Counted from the first letter of the stretch, positions 35,367-45,467 are shown. The stretch: DNA of 64,000 nucleotides from Cytobacillus firmus (GCF_023612095.1 NZ_CP086235.1:1447001-1511000), one strand, 5' to 3'. The notes: generated by a model not told the origin, from the letters alone. A program made the numbers and translations.

Positions 35367-36518
35367 ATGAAAATGTTTAGCAGGCTGATGGCCATAGCTT
35401 TGGTCACCGCGTTGATGATGATGAATTTTCCTCAGAAGACAGAGGCTTCAGTTTCAGTAAGTGCCCGGAGCGCAATATTAATGGAACAGGATTCCGGCCG
35501 TATCCTTTACCAGAAAGAAGCAAATGAAATGAGGAGAATAGCAAGCATTACAAAAATCATGACAGCAATTCTGGCCATAGAATCTGGAAAAATGGACGAT
35601 ATGGTTAAAATAAGTGATCGTGCTGTCAGAGCGGAAGGATCATCGATATATCTAAAGGCAGGAGAAAAAATAAAGCTTGAGGATCTGGTTTTCGGGCTAA
35701 TGCTTCGTTCAGGCAATGACTCTGCAGTCGCAATCGCAGAACATGTTGGCGGAAGCCTTGAAGGATTTGGCTTTTTAATGAATAAGAAAGCTGAAGAAAT
35801 CGGCATGAAGAATACCCATTTTGCAAACCCCCATGGTCTGGATGATCATGAAGACCATTATTCAACTGCGTATGATATGGCTCTGCTGACCAGGTATGCA
35901 ATGAATAATGAGACTTACCAAAAGATTGCAGGAACAAAGGTGCACCGTGCACCAAACCCGAATGAAAGCTGGGACAGGGTGTGGAAAAATAAAAATAGAC
36001 TCCTGACTGAATTATATGAGTATTGCACAGGAGGGAAAACAGGTTATACAAAAAGGGCGAAGAGAACTCTTGTAACAACAGCATCGAAGGGCAGTCTTAA
36101 TTTGATTGCAGTCACTCTAAATGGGCCGGATGACTGGAATGACCATATTAATATGTATGAGACAGCTTTTAGAACCTATGATTCTGTAGAAGTCCTGCCT
36201 GAGGGAATTTTATCGGATATTGATGATGAATTTTATAAAGGCAGGGTTTATATAAAGAACTCATACAATTATCCTGTTACGAAAGAAGAGAAAAACAACT
36301 TTAAAATTGAAATAAAGCTGCTAAAGCCTGAATCAGAATGGGATGACGGCAGGACAACACCTGATGTGGTCGGTCAGGCAACTGTGTATTTTGAAGACCA
36401 GAAAATTAAAAAGCTCCCAATCTTTTATAAGCATGATGAGATAAAAGAGGATAAGTCGCTATTAGACTACTTTAAGGGTCTTTTCACCTCAATTGCAGGA
36501 GTGAAGACAAATGGTTAA
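35367..36518 (+). CDS. dacB: D-alanyl-D-alanine carboxypeptidase DacB (PBP5*)
   Basis: A 383-residue secreted penicillin-binding protein with a signal peptide (residues 1-27). SxxK is in IASITKIMTA, SxN in RSGNDSAVA and KTG in GGKTGYTKR; the C-terminal domain follows. It controls peptide cross-linking of spore cortex peptidoglycan in the mother cell. ATG 35367 gives the normal signal peptide, with AAAGGAGA about 13 bases upstream. It overlaps spmA by 8 bases, an operon with spmAB as in B. subtilis. Confidence 0.93.
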   Translation: MKMFSRLMAIALVTALMMMNFPQKTEASVSVSARSAILMEQDSGRILYQKEANEMRRIASITKIMTAILAIESGKMDDMVKISDRAVRAEGSSIYLKAGEKIKLEDLVFGLMLRSGNDSAVAIAEHVGGSLEGFGFLMNKKAEEIGMKNTHFANPHGLDDHEDHYSTAYDMALLTRYAMNNETYQKIAGTKVHRAPNPNESWDRVWKNKNRLLTELYEYCTGGKTGYTKRAKRTLVTTASKGSLNLIAVTLNGPDDWNDHINMYETAFRTYDSVEVLPEGILSDIDDEFYKGRVYIKNSYNYPVTKEEKNNFKIEIKLLKPESEWDDGRTTPDVVGQATVYFEDQKIKKLPIFYKHDEIKEDKSLLDYFKGLFTSIAGVKTNG

Positions 36519-37098
36519 TATCATTTGGGTGATGCTTACAGCTATAGGCTTAGTTTTTGCTATGATAAACGGCACCATAAATGAAGTGAACGAAGCCATT
36601 TTCAATGGTGCAAAAGAAGCGGTCACGTTATGCATTGGTCTTATTAGTATTCTAGTTTTTTGGCTAGGAATGATGAAAATTGCTGAGGACGCCGGCCTGC
36701 TGAATAAGCTGGCTTCCTTATTCAGGCCAATTGTGAAGAAGCTTTTTCCAGAAGTGCCCGGTGATCATCCGGCAATGGGATATATGCTATCGAACATGAT
36801 GGCCAATATGTTCGGTTTGGGAAACGCAGCTACCCCTCTCGGCATAAAAGCAATGGAAGAGCTGAAAAGATTGAATGGGGGAAAGAATGAAGCGAGCCGT
36901 TCTATGATAACCTTTTTGGCCATCAACACTTCAAGTCTGACCTTAATTCCTACAACCGTGATTGCCATACGGATGAATTATAATTCTGCCTCGCCCACCG
37001 ATATCGTAGGTCCTACCTTAGTGGCTACATTCTGCTCTACATTGGCCGCAATAATGATTGACCGTTATTTCTATTACCGAAGAACGCGAAAAGGATGA
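36511..37098 (+). CDS. spmA: Spore maturation protein A
   Basis: A 195-residue membrane protein with a nucleoside-recognition (Gate) domain. About five transmembrane helices are visible, with the conserved FGLGNAATPLGIKAMEEL and NTSSLTLIPTTVIAIR. SpmA and SpmB are needed for dehydration of the spore core. It overlaps the dacB end and is followed by spmB after 7 bases. Confidence 0.94.
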   Translation: MVNIIWVMLTAIGLVFAMINGTINEVNEAIFNGAKEAVTLCIGLISILVFWLGMMKIAEDAGLLNKLASLFRPIVKKLFPEVPGDHPAMGYMLSNMMANMFGLGNAATPLGIKAMEELKRLNGGKNEASRSMITFLAINTSSLTLIPTTVIAIRMNYNSASPTDIVGPTLVATFCSTLAAIMIDRYFYYRRTRKG

Positions 37099-37105
37099 GG
37101 TTAGG

Positions 37106-37641
37106 ATGGAGATTGTTTCAGCTGTTTCCCTTTGGTTAATTCCTATTTTAATAGGCTTTATATTAATATATGGAACATTTAAGAAAGTTCCTACCTATGA
37201 AAGCTTTACTGAAGGCGGAAAAGAAGGTATAAAAATTGCTGTATCCATTATTCCTTTTCTTGTCGGGATGCTTGTAGCCATATCGGTTTTCAGGGCTTCC
37301 GGTGCCCTGGAGTATTTTATGAATCTGATCAGGCCAGGACTGGAGGCAATTGGAGTGCCTCCTGATATTGTACCCTTGGCAATCATTCGTCCGATCTCAG
37401 GAACTGCAGCACTGGGAATGACCAGTGACTTAATTGCTGTCCATGGTCCCGACTCCTTCATAGGCAGGCTTGCCTCAGTTTTGCAGGGCAGCACAGATAC
37501 AACTTTTTATGTCCTGACGGTCTACTTTGGAGCAGTGGGAATCAAAAAATGGGTGATGCCCTTAAAGTCGGGCTGCTGGCCGATTTGGCAGGCATCATAG
37601 CATCCATTGTGATCGTAACACTTGTTTTTGGCAGTATGTAG
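37106..37641 (+). CDS. spmB: Spore maturation protein B, frameshifted near its C-terminus
   Basis: A Gate-domain membrane protein partner of SpmA. The long frame carries GTFKKVPTYESFTEGGKEGIKIA, RPISGTAALGM and GSTDTTFYVLTVYFGAVGIKK. It then breaks at the A6 run 37544-37549; as written it stops at 37600. One more A reads KKMGDALKVGLLADLAGI, extending to a stop at 37639-37641 and giving 178 residues, the B. subtilis length. ATG 37106 follows GATGAGG. The last membrane helix would otherwise be lost. Confidence 0.88.
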
Positions 37642-37665
37642 CCATAAAAAGAAAATATCCAGTAC

Positions 37666-37697
37666 AAAAGATGCCTGAGTGTGGGTATCTTTTTTAT
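37666..37697 (+). terminator. Terminator of dacB-spmAB
   Basis: AAAAGATGCC / GGTATCTTTT with one G-T pair and a T6 tail. Confidence 0.78.
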
Positions 37698-37782
37698 TTC
37701 ACTTTCAAATCACAATCTTCAGTAATTACAGTTTATTACTTACCTAAGCTGTTTTGGCAATGGTTTGCTTTGAAAACTTGAC

Positions 37783-37799
37783 GAATTATGTCATAATTC
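37783..37799. promoter_or_regulatory. 17-bp palindrome upstream of rluB
   Basis: GAATTAT-gtc-ATAATTC is a perfect palindrome with a 3-base centre, 54 bases before the rluB start and overlapping a TTGACG (37778-37783) -35-like hexamer. A MarR- or Fur-type operator is possible; the binding protein is unknown. Confidence 0.4.
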
Positions 37800-37852
37800 A
37801 TTAGGAGTGAAAAAGTATGAAGTATTGTTAATAAAACTTTGAGGTGACATAA

Positions 37853-38578
37853 ATGGAAAGATTGCAGAAAGTTATTGCCCATGCGGGGGTTGCTTCGCGA
37901 AGAAAAGCTGAAGAGCTAATGGCTGAAGGCCGTGTAAGGGTTAACGGAAAAACAGTAAAGGAACTGGGTGTTAAGGTCTCTCCTTCTGACCGCATTGAAG
38001 TGGATGGAATACCGCTGGAGAGAGAGGAGCCTGTTTATTTTCTTCTCTATAAACCAAGAGGCGTCATTTCAGCCGTTTCAGATGACAAGGGCAGAAAAGT
38101 CGTCACGGATTTCTTTGAGGGAATCAAACAAAGAATATACCCTGTTGGAAGACTGGATTACGATACATCCGGAATCCTTATTCTTACCAATGACGGGGAG
38201 TTTGCAAATCTTTTAATGCACCCAAGCAATGAAATTGAAAAAGTCTATGTTGCCAAGTTGAAAGGCATCCCTTCAAAAGAAAAAATGAAGAGCCTTCAAA
38301 GAGGCATCGTGCTTGAAGATGGAAAAACAGCACCTGCCAGAACCAAGCTGTTATCAATGGATAAGAAAAAACAGACAGCTATTGTGGAAATCAGCATTCA
38401 TGAAGGACGCAACCGCCAGGTTAGGAGGATGTTTGAAGCCATTGGACATCCTGTTCTGAAACTGAAGAGGGAGAGATATGGGTTCCTCACTCTGCAGGGA
38501 TTATCAGCGGGGGATGCAAGAGAACTTACTGCCCATGAAGTTAAGCAGCTCCGGACACTTGCGATGAAGAAGAAATAG
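37853..38578 (+). CDS. rluB: 23S rRNA pseudouridine synthase B
   Basis: A 241-residue pseudouridine synthase. The S4 RNA-binding domain is at residues 1-60 (RLQKVIAHAGVASRRKAEELMAEGRVRVNG); the catalytic Asp is in YPVGRLDYDTSGILILTNDG (around residue 103); EGRNRQVRRMFEAIGHPVLKL closes the fold. It modifies 23S rRNA helix 89. Before resA as in B. subtilis (ypuL). Confidence 0.94.
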   Translation: MERLQKVIAHAGVASRRKAEELMAEGRVRVNGKTVKELGVKVSPSDRIEVDGIPLEREEPVYFLLYKPRGVISAVSDDKGRKVVTDFFEGIKQRIYPVGRLDYDTSGILILTNDGEFANLLMHPSNEIEKVYVAKLKGIPSKEKMKSLQRGIVLEDGKTAPARTKLLSMDKKKQTAIVEISIHEGRNRQVRRMFEAIGHPVLKLKRERYGFLTLQGLSAGDARELTAHEVKQLRTLAMKKK

Positions 38579-38622
38579 TCAGCTTTTAGAAAAATTCATA
38601 GAAGTGTCACAGATACGCTAAT

Positions 38623-38659
38623 TTGTAAACAATATAGGTATGATGAAAAATGCTATAAT
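38623..38659 (+). promoter_or_regulatory. Promoter of the res operon
   Basis: TGCTATAAT (38651-38659) is an extended -10. No good -35 is at the usual distance, but TTTGTAAAC (38622-38630) resembles a ResD-binding half-site (TTTGTGAAT), suggesting activation by ResD itself. Confidence 0.5.
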
Positions 38660-38763
38660 AGTATACAGCTATGAGGCAAAAATCTTTTCCATATGTTACA
38701 TATAAATTTGTTAAGGTACGGTCTTTGGGCCTGATTAGGATGCCTTAGGAGGGGAAGTTTTTT

Positions 38764-39288
38764 ATGAAGAAGCAGCGTCTGGTAATGAGAACAGTCATAT
38801 TGCTTGTCCTTGGTGCTGCCGTGGCATATACGCTATACGCAAATTTTACGAAAGATAAAATTCAAAAGGTTGCTGTTGGGGAAAAGGCACCTGATTTTGT
38901 ACTGACAGATATGGATGGCAATAAACACAGGTTATCCGATTATGAAGGACAGGGTGTTTTCCTGAATTTCTGGGGTACATGGTGCAAACCCTGTGAGAAA
39001 GAAATGCCATATATGAACAATCAATATGAGCAATTTAAAGATGAGGGTGTTCAGGTTTTGGCTGTTAATGTCGGCGAGACAGATTTAGCAGTAAATAAAT
39101 TTTCTGAGCGTTACGATCTGGCATTCCCGATTGTAATTGATAAGGATGGCCAAGTCCAATCAGCTTACGGAATTAATCCTCTTCCTGCCACTTTTCTCAT
39201 TGATAAAGATGGAAAGGTTGTCAAGTATATTACAGGCGAGATGACGGAAGAAACGATCAAGAACTATATGGAACAGATTAAACCATAA
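38764..39288 (+). CDS. resA: Thiol-disulfide oxidoreductase ResA
   Basis: A 174-residue membrane-anchored thioredoxin-fold protein. An uncleaved signal anchor occupies residues 8-25; the active site is WGTWCKPCEKEMP (CxxC near residue 74). It reduces the haem-binding cysteines of apocytochrome c outside the membrane. ATG follows TAGGAGGGGAAG. It is first in resABC; resB starts 19 bases after its stop. Confidence 0.95.
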   Translation: MKKQRLVMRTVILLVLGAAVAYTLYANFTKDKIQKVAVGEKAPDFVLTDMDGNKHRLSDYEGQGVFLNFWGTWCKPCEKEMPYMNNQYEQFKDEGVQVLAVNVGETDLAVNKFSERYDLAFPIVIDKDGQVQSAYGINPLPATFLIDKDGKVVKYITGEMTEETIKNYMEQIKP

Positions 39289-39307
39289 GTTACGGGGAGT
39301 TTTATAT

Positions 39308-40939
39308 ATGAAAGAAGTAAAATGCGACTGCGGCCATGTTAATCCCATAGGTACGATACTATGTGAGTCATGCGGGAAGGTATTGGAAGAAAAAGAAAAA
39401 GACAATAAACTTCTCGATATGCGGTATGAAGGCAGTGCACGCCGCTCACAAACCTATAATAAAACGATAATTGATAAGATATGGAATTTCTTCTCATCTG
39501 TTAAAGTGGGGGTCTGGCTGATCGTAATAACGCTGATAGCATCAGCTGTTGGAACAATACTGCCTCAGGAAATGTATATTCCGCCAATCATGCCTGCTGA
39601 AGAATATTATGAAGACCAATATGGATGGATTGGTAAATTATACTACGATCTTGGATTTCATAATCTCTACAGCTCATGGTGGTATTTGATTTTGGTTGCC
39701 TCAATCGGTATATCTCTTGTCATCTGCAGCCTGGATAGGGTTGTCCCTTTGTATAGAGCTTTAAAAAAGCAGAAGGTAAGCCGTCATGAAAGCTATCTGC
39801 AGCGCCAGAGGGTATTTGGTGCGTCACAGCCAGAAGATACTGATAAGGCCTTCACAATGGCAAAAGAAAAATTAAAATCCAAGAAATACAGCATCAGGGA
39901 AGAGAATGGAAATATCCTTGCTGAAAAAGGGCGTTTTTCAAGATGGGGCCCATACGTTAACCATGTGGGGCTTATCATATTTTTAATTGGCGGAATGCTC
40001 CGTTTTGTACCGGGCATGTATGTTGACAAAATTCTTTGGATCCGGGAAGGCGAAACAAAGGTCATTCCGGAAACCAATGGTGAATATTACCTTAAAAATG
40101 ATGGCTTCATCCTTGAAATGTATGATAAAGAAAAAGATAACGAAGTGTTTGGAGAAGCGATTGATAAAGCAGGAATGGTAGCTAAAAATTATCAGTCCAA
40201 TGTCACTCTTTATAAAAAACAGGGCGATACTGTTGCAGGTGAAGAGGCTGACCTCAAGAAAGTTAAGGACTATGAAGTCAAGGTTAATAAACCTCTTAAG
40301 TTTGAGAACTTTGCATTATATCAAGTAGATTATAAACTGAATGAACTTAACAAAATGTCATTTGCTCTTACAAATAAAAAAACGGGTGAGGAATACGGGG
40401 ACTTAACAGTCGACCTGAATCATCCACAGGATGAATATGATCTTGGAAATGGCTATAAAGCAGAAGTTGTCAGCTATTTTCCCGATTTTGAATTTGATGA
40501 AAATGGAGAACCTGTTACAAAGTCCAGAATTCCTAATAATCCTGCCTTTGTTTTTAAAATGTTTACCCCGGATAAGCCTGATGGCGAAATAAGTTTTGTT
40601 GCGATCAGACAGACTATTGAACCTTTTGGCGATAATGAATACAAGCTGGCCTTTAAAGGTATAGATACTAAAAATGTATCGGCTCTGACAGTCCGTAAAG
40701 ATTTGACGTTATGGATTATCGCATTGGGTGGCGTTATTTTCATGATAGGTGTTGCACAGGGGGCTTATTGGAACCATCGGAGGGTCTGGCTGCGCCGTGT
40801 TAATGGAGAAGTGTGGGTAGCTGGACACACTAACAAAAACTGGCATGGACTTAAAAGGGAAATTGAAGCAGCATTGGATGGAACCGGAATTATGATGCCG
40901 GAAGATCAGCTGCAAAATCAAAGTGAAAAGAAAGGCTAA
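39308..40939 (+). CDS. resB: Cytochrome c biogenesis protein ResB
   Basis: A 543-residue membrane protein of the cytochrome c maturation (system II) type. An N-terminal zinc-ribbon-like CDCGHVNPIGTILCESCG (CxC...CxxC) is followed by four transmembrane helices (about 68-88, 124-142, 215-235, 480-500) and a large extracytoplasmic domain between the third and fourth. With ResC it carries haem across the membrane and attaches it. Length as in B. subtilis. Confidence 0.95.
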   Translation: MKEVKCDCGHVNPIGTILCESCGKVLEEKEKDNKLLDMRYEGSARRSQTYNKTIIDKIWNFFSSVKVGVWLIVITLIASAVGTILPQEMYIPPIMPAEEYYEDQYGWIGKLYYDLGFHNLYSSWWYLILVASIGISLVICSLDRVVPLYRALKKQKVSRHESYLQRQRVFGASQPEDTDKAFTMAKEKLKSKKYSIREENGNILAEKGRFSRWGPYVNHVGLIIFLIGGMLRFVPGMYVDKILWIREGETKVIPETNGEYYLKNDGFILEMYDKEKDNEVFGEAIDKAGMVAKNYQSNVTLYKKQGDTVAGEEADLKKVKDYEVKVNKPLKFENFALYQVDYKLNELNKMSFALTNKKTGEEYGDLTVDLNHPQDEYDLGNGYKAEVVSYFPDFEFDENGEPVTKSRIPNNPAFVFKMFTPDKPDGEISFVAIRQTIEPFGDNEYKLAFKGIDTKNVSALTVRKDLTLWIIALGGVIFMIGVAQGAYWNHRRVWLRRVNGEVWVAGHTNKNWHGLKREIEAALDGTGIMMPEDQLQNQSEKKG

Positions 40940-40951
40940 GGAGGAATCTGA

Positions 40952-42133
40952 GTGGTTACGATAAGCAGCAATTTACTTTACGCAGCTTTTATCCTCTATT
41001 TAATTGCTACTGTCTTTTTTGCCGGCTCTATAAAGGATAAGAATAGAACGAAACAAGGGACAAACAGATGGGCAGCAATTGGATTATGGATCTCGATTAT
41101 CGGGTTTGCTGCACAGCTTGGCTACTTTATTACAAGGTGGATTGCCGCCGGGCATGCGCCTGTCAGCAACCTTTTCGAATTTACAACATTCTTTGGAATG
41201 TCACTTGTTGGTGCTTTTATAGTGATTTACTTAATTTATAAAACACCTATTTTAGGAGTCTTTACGCTCCCGGTTGCGGTACTGATGATTGCTTATGCAA
41301 GCATGTTTCCACGGGAGGTTTCACCGCTGATCCCCGCCCTGCAGAGTGATTGGCTTCATATTCACGTTACAACAGCTGCAGTTGGGCAGGCTATTTTGGC
41401 TGTAAGCTTCGCTGCCGGATTAATTTATCTGGTAAAATCAGTGGATCAAACTAAACAAAGCAAACAGAGATTCTGGCTGGAAGCCGTTATGTTTGGCCTG
41501 GTTTGCACACTTGGGTTTATTATTATTAGCTCAAGCTTCTCAGCCTCAGGCTACAAGGCTGAATTTAACTGGATTGATAAGAACGGTCAGGAAGATGTCC
41601 TCGAATATCATATGCCTGCTTTAACAGGTCCTCACGAGGGACAGCTGATTACTAAAGGTAAATTTGAACCGCTGGCGGAAATGCCTGCAATTATTAATGC
41701 AAAAAAATTAAATACCGTTTTATGGTCTTTGGCTTCAGGTGTTCTTCTATATCTTGCTTTAAGATTGGTTCTCCGCAAAAGGGTTGGAGCTGCACTTCAG
41801 CCGCTTGCCAAAAATATTAATCTTGATTTGGTTGACGAGATCGCTTACCGTTCAGTATTAATAGGATTTCCGGTCTTTACACTAGGAGCTTTGATTTTTG
41901 CCATGATATGGGCACAAATTGCCTGGACCCGTTTCTGGGGATGGGATCCAAAGGAAGTATGGGCTCTCATCACCTTCCTATTTTATGCTGCATACCTGCA
42001 CCTTCGACTTTCAAAGGGCTGGCATGGTGAAAAATCTGCATGGCTAGCAGTAATCGGATTTATCATTATTATGTTTAATCTGGTTGCGGTAAACCTGGTC
42101 ATTGCCGGATTGCACTCCTACGCTGGATCATAA
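40952..42133 (+). CDS. resC: Cytochrome c biogenesis protein ResC (CcsA-like)
   Basis: A 393-residue haem handling protein with eight or so transmembrane helices. The tryptophan-rich WWD-like signature is [35 protein letters not shown], near residues 325-360, and conserved histidines are in [18 protein letters not shown]. Start is GTG 40952, 12 bases after resB, preceded by AAGGAGGAA. Last gene of resABC; resD is separated from it by a long repeat-containing gap. Confidence 0.94.
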   Translation: MVTISSNLLYAAFILYLIATVFFAGSIKDKNRTKQGTNRWAAIGLWISIIGFAAQLGYFITRWIAAGHAPVSNLFEFTTFFGMSLVGAFIVIYLIYKTPILGVFTLPVAVLMIAYASMFPREVSPLIPALQSDWLHIHVTTAAVGQAILAVSFAAGLIYLVKSVDQTKQSKQRFWLEAVMFGLVCTLGFIIISSSFSASGYKAEFNWIDKNGQEDVLEYHMPALTGPHEGQLITKGKFEPLAEMPAIINAKKLNTVLWSLASGVLLYLALRLVLRKRVGAALQPLAKNINLDLVDEIAYRSVLIGFPVFTLGALIFAMIWAQIAWTRFWGWDPKEVWALITFLFYAAYLHLRLSKGWHGEKSAWLAVIGFIIIMFNLVAVNLVIAGLHSYAGS

Positions 42134-42134
42134 C

Positions 42135-42386
42135 AAGAAAAGCGGAAGCGCCTTGCTCACCCCCGACAAGCACAAGACGAGCCTTCCGGAAAGGCGTTCT
42201 TTGCCTTTTTGGGAGGATTGCCCGAAAGGGGGAGGCGACTGCCCAGGGACGACAGGCATAAGACGGTTCCTGTAAGAAGGCGTTTTTCCTTCTGAAAGGA
42301 AACGGCTTAAGACCCCGAGTCCCTAGGAGCCGCAACTAGACAAGCTTGTGACCTCGAGGGGGTAGGCGCTGGAGCTAGACAGTTCT
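42135..42386. repeat. Dispersed intergenic repeat, about 250 bp
   Basis: The segment from AAAAGCGGAAGCGCC to GGCGCTGGAGCTAGACAG has complementary ends (AGCGCC / GGCGCT) and internal hairpins, much higher GC than its surroundings, and no credible reading frame. I recall near-identical GCGGAAGCGCC / GGAGCTAGACA blocks between genes in many Bacillaceae genomes. It follows the resC stop directly. A non-coding mobile or structural repeat is the best reading. Confidence 0.75.
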
Positions 42387-42423
42387 AAAAATTCAAAGAT
42401 AATAATTCTGATATTAATCATAC

Positions 42424-42453
42424 AAGCCTTCACTTCACAATAGTGAGGGCTTT
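42424..42453 (+). terminator. Terminator of resABC
   Basis: AAGCCTTCACT / AGTGAGGGCTT with one G-T pair and a 7-base loop, followed by TTTAAT. Confidence 0.65.
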
Positions 42454-42521
42454 AATTAAAGATTTTTAATCTTCGTATAGTTTAGTGTTTTTCTGATTTG
42501 TATACTATATTTCACTGCTGA

Positions 42522-42648
42522 GTTGATTGGAGCGGAGGGTGCGAGACTCCTACGGGAGTAGCATACCAGGGGAGACCCCGCAGACGCAGAGCGTCGAGGA
42601 GGCTCCCGGTAGCCCCGTGGAAAGCAAGTGCCTGCAGCGGAAATCAAC
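42522..42648. repeat. Bacillaceae-type 127-bp palindromic intergenic repeat
   Basis: It begins GTTGATTGGAGCGGA and ends GCAGCGGAAATCAAC, so the ends GTTGATT / AATCAAC are exact inverted repeats. The interior (GCGAGACTCCTACGGGAGTAG, then GGGGAGACCCC, GAGGAGGCTCC, GCCCCGTGGAAAGC) can fold into nested stems. It is GC-rich and non-coding. I know this repeat family from intergenic regions of many Bacillus-related genomes. Together with the preceding repeat it fills the 584-base resC-resD gap. Confidence 0.82.
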
Positions 42649-42717
42649 GGGCAAAATTCTTTATCTAAAATGAATTTTGAAAATAGCTATTTCTATTGAC
42701 GTCAGGGGGACTTGAAA

Positions 42718-43434
42718 ATGGAAAACCAAGTAAAAATATTGCTAGTGGATGATGAAGAAAGAATCCGCCGTTTATTGAAGATGTACCTTGAGCGTGAAAA
42801 TTTTTCAATTGATGAAGCAGAGAATGGAAACCAGGCTTTGTCAAAAGCCTTGGCAAATGATTATGATGTTATCCTATTGGATTTAATGATGCCCGGGAAA
42901 GACGGCATTGAAGTCTGCAGAGAACTGAGAGAAAAAAAAGCTACTCCCGTTATCATGCTTACAGCTAAAGGGGAAGAAGTTAATCGCGTACAGGGCTTTG
43001 AAGTCGGCACTGATGATTATATCGTAAAGCCTTTCAGTCCCAGGGAAGTTGTGCTGCGTGTGAAGGCTTTATTGCGCAGATCTTCTAAAACTACTTACCT
43101 GCAGACAGAAACATCAGCAAAAGATGTAATCGTATTTCCTCATCTAACGATAGATAATGACGCTCACAAAGTAATGGCTGATGGAAAAGAAGTCAGTTTG
43201 ACGCCAAAGGAATATGAACTGCTTTATTTCCTGGCAAAGGCGCCGGATAAGGTTTTTGACAGGGAGCATCTGCTTAAAGAAGTATGGCATTATGAATTTT
43301 TCGGAGATTTAAGAACAGTTGATACTCATGTGAAGCGCTTGCGTGAAAAACTGAATAAAGTTTCTGAGCAGGCTGCCAGAATGATTGTCACCGTTTGGGG
43401 AGTGGGCTACAAGTTTGAGGTTATTAATGAATGA
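42718..43434 (+). CDS. resD: Response regulator ResD
   Basis: A 238-residue OmpR-family regulator. The phospho-acceptor is D55 in [12 protein letters not shown]; acidic pair DDEE near the N-terminus; the signalling Lys is in [11 protein letters not shown]. The winged-helix DNA-binding domain (about 135-235) ends [11 protein letters not shown]. It controls aerobic/anaerobic respiration and cytochrome genes. ATG 42718 or TTG 42712 are both possible; GGGGGAC is the ribosome site. It overlaps resE by 4 bases. Confidence 0.94.
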   Translation: MENQVKILLVDDEERIRRLLKMYLERENFSIDEAENGNQALSKALANDYDVILLDLMMPGKDGIEVCRELREKKATPVIMLTAKGEEVNRVQGFEVGTDDYIVKPFSPREVVLRVKALLRRSSKTTYLQTETSAKDVIVFPHLTIDNDAHKVMADGKEVSLTPKEYELLYFLAKAPDKVFDREHLLKEVWHYEFFGDLRTVDTHVKRLREKLNKVSEQAARMIVTVWGVGYKFEVINE

Positions 43435-45215
43435 TGCTCTTTAGGAGTGTTGCCGGAAAGCTTTGGGGCACAATTCTTTTATTAGTTTCCTTTGTACTGC
43501 TGATTTTAACAGTCATGCTGCTGGAATTCTTTGAGAATTACCATATAAATGAGACAGAAAAGGGATTATCAAATACTGCCCATAAAATAACCAGAATTTT
43601 AAAAGAACATAATCGTGATGTCGGTTTGGAGATTTCCTGGGAGCTTGTCGATGATGTTACAAAAGTAGTCATTATTAACTCGCAGAAAGAGTACTACTAT
43701 TCACCAAACCATACAGATTCATTAAAACTGCCCATTTCCTATCTCACCGAGGAAGATGATTTAAAAGAAGTTCTTACGAAAGACAAGACTGTAAAAAAAG
43801 TTACATCCGTTAATCCGGAGTATACAGACGTATCTGCAGATGACGACAGCAAAATTCTTATCATTGGAGTCCCGCTTGAAGGTGACGGCAGCAATGGAGC
43901 CGTTTTTATTTATCAGTCCATTGAGGTAATGCATGAAACATTGCGTTCAACCACAAAATTTATTTTGCTGGCTGCGGGAGTTGCCATCATTTTAACAACC
44001 ATCTTTGCTTTTTTCTTATCGACAAGAATCAATGCTCCGCTGAGAAAAATGAAAGAAGCTGCCTTTGAGGTAGCAAGAGGTAAATTTGATACAAAAGTTC
44101 CGATTCTGACTAATGATGAGGTTGGCGAATTAGCCATGGCTTTTAATCAAATGGGCAGACAGCTGAAATTTAATATGAATGCCTTAAGCCAGGAAAAAGA
44201 ACAGCTGGCAAGCATTTTAAGCGGGATGGCTGATGGGGTAATCACCTTCAACCGGGATGGAACGATTCTGATTACAAATCCTCCTGCAGAGCGTTTTCTG
44301 CAAAGCTGGTTTTATGAGCTGGATGACATCGAGAATAATACAGAAGAAGTTCCTTCCAAAGTAATGGAGCTCTTTCAGCTTGCTGTTAATACGGAGAAGG
44401 AACAGATTGGTGAAATCCCAATACAGGGACGTTCATGGGTGATAATCGTCAGCCCTCTTTATAATAAAAAATATATTAGGGGAGCGGTTGCAGTTATCAG
44501 GGATATGACTGAGGAGCGTAAGCTTGATAAGCTCCGCAACGATTTTATTGCTAATGTTTCTCATGAATTAAGGACGCCAATTTCGATGATGCAAGGATAT
44601 AGTGAAGCGATCGTCGATGATATTGCCGGAACGGATGAAGAGAAAAAAGAGATGGCAAGCGTCATTTATGATGAATCGCTGAGAATGGGCCGGCTTGTGA
44701 ACGAATTGCTTGATCTTGCCAGAATGGAAGCCGGGCATATTCAGCTGACAATGGAAAAAACTGATGTAAATTCCTTTCTGCAAAGAATCACCAGAAAATT
44801 TCAGGGACTCGCAAAAGAGAAGGAAATTAACCTGGAACATGATTTGCAAAGCGAAAATTTATCTATTCAATTTGATCCGGACAGAATAGAACAGGTTATG
44901 ACCAATCTGATTGATAATGCCATCCGGCATACCCCTCAAAATGGAGAGGTTAAAGTTATCGAACGGAGTGATGAACGGGGGCTGCTTATCGAAGTGAAAG
45001 ATTCTGGCTCGGGAATCCCCGAAGAAGACCTGCCGTTTGTATTTGAGCGTTTTTACAAAGCTGACAAAGCAAGGACACGGGGCCGCTCCGGAACTGGCCT
45101 TGGACTCGCAATTGCAAAAAATATTATTGTAGCTCATAAAGGCCATATTACCGTTCAAAGCAAGACCGGACATGGTACGACATTTTCAATATTTATCCCT
45201 CGAAATGACGGTTAA
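43431..45215 (+). CDS. resE: Sensor histidine kinase ResE
   Basis: A 594-residue membrane kinase. Two transmembrane helices (about 12-33 and 175-198) flank an extracytoplasmic sensor; then come a HAMP domain (about 200-255), a PAS domain (about 260-365), the HisKA box [14 protein letters not shown] with H378, and the ATPase boxes [37 protein letters not shown] and [11 protein letters not shown]. It phosphorylates ResD. Coupled to resD by an ATGA overlap. Confidence 0.94.
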   Translation: MMLFRSVAGKLWGTILLLVSFVLLILTVMLLEFFENYHINETEKGLSNTAHKITRILKEHNRDVGLEISWELVDDVTKVVIINSQKEYYYSPNHTDSLKLPISYLTEEDDLKEVLTKDKTVKKVTSVNPEYTDVSADDDSKILIIGVPLEGDGSNGAVFIYQSIEVMHETLRSTTKFILLAAGVAIILTTIFAFFLSTRINAPLRKMKEAAFEVARGKFDTKVPILTNDEVGELAMAFNQMGRQLKFNMNALSQEKEQLASILSGMADGVITFNRDGTILITNPPAERFLQSWFYELDDIENNTEEVPSKVMELFQLAVNTEKEQIGEIPIQGRSWVIIVSPLYNKKYIRGAVAVIRDMTEERKLDKLRNDFIANVSHELRTPISMMQGYSEAIVDDIAGTDEEKKEMASVIYDESLRMGRLVNELLDLARMEAGHIQLTMEKTDVNSFLQRITRKFQGLAKEKEINLEHDLQSENLSIQFDPDRIEQVMTNLIDNAIRHTPQNGEVKVIERSDERGLLIEVKDSGSGIPEEDLPFVFERFYKADKARTRGRSGTGLGLAIAKNIIVAHKGHITVQSKTGHGTTFSIFIPRNDG

Positions 45216-45271
45216 AGACGGGAATTGTGGCGATTGTTCTTGATACACGGGAAACAATTAATTATAGAATG

Positions 45272-45307
45272 GGGAAGGAGATGCAAGAATTTCCTTCCCT
45301 TTCTTTT
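45272..45307 (+). terminator. Terminator of resDE
   Basis: GGGAAGGA / TTCCTTCCC with an 11-base loop, followed by TTTCTTTTT. Confidence 0.75.
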
Positions 45308-45413
45308 TGGATTATAATGATAAGGCATTGGCCATTCGTATCCGAAGGCAGGGAGTAATCCTCCACCCAAACAGGCTCTTGCGCTTTTCTGCAAAATAAT
45401 AATATAGTTAAAC

Positions 45414-45440
45414 TGTAACTTTTTTTAGAGAGAGAACGAC
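45414..45440 (+). promoter_or_regulatory. ECF-type autoregulatory promoter of sigX
   Basis: TGTAAC (45414-45419), a 17-base spacer and CGAC (45437-45440) form a typical extracytoplasmic-function sigma promoter, 28 bases before the sigX start. sigX is autoregulated in B. subtilis. Confidence 0.72.
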
Positions 45441-45467
45441 TATTTTATTGAACGGGGAGGGGAATTC

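Noticed and set aside
42134..42717. Insertion sequence between resC and resD
   Set aside because: No transposase frame; the content is two non-coding repeats.
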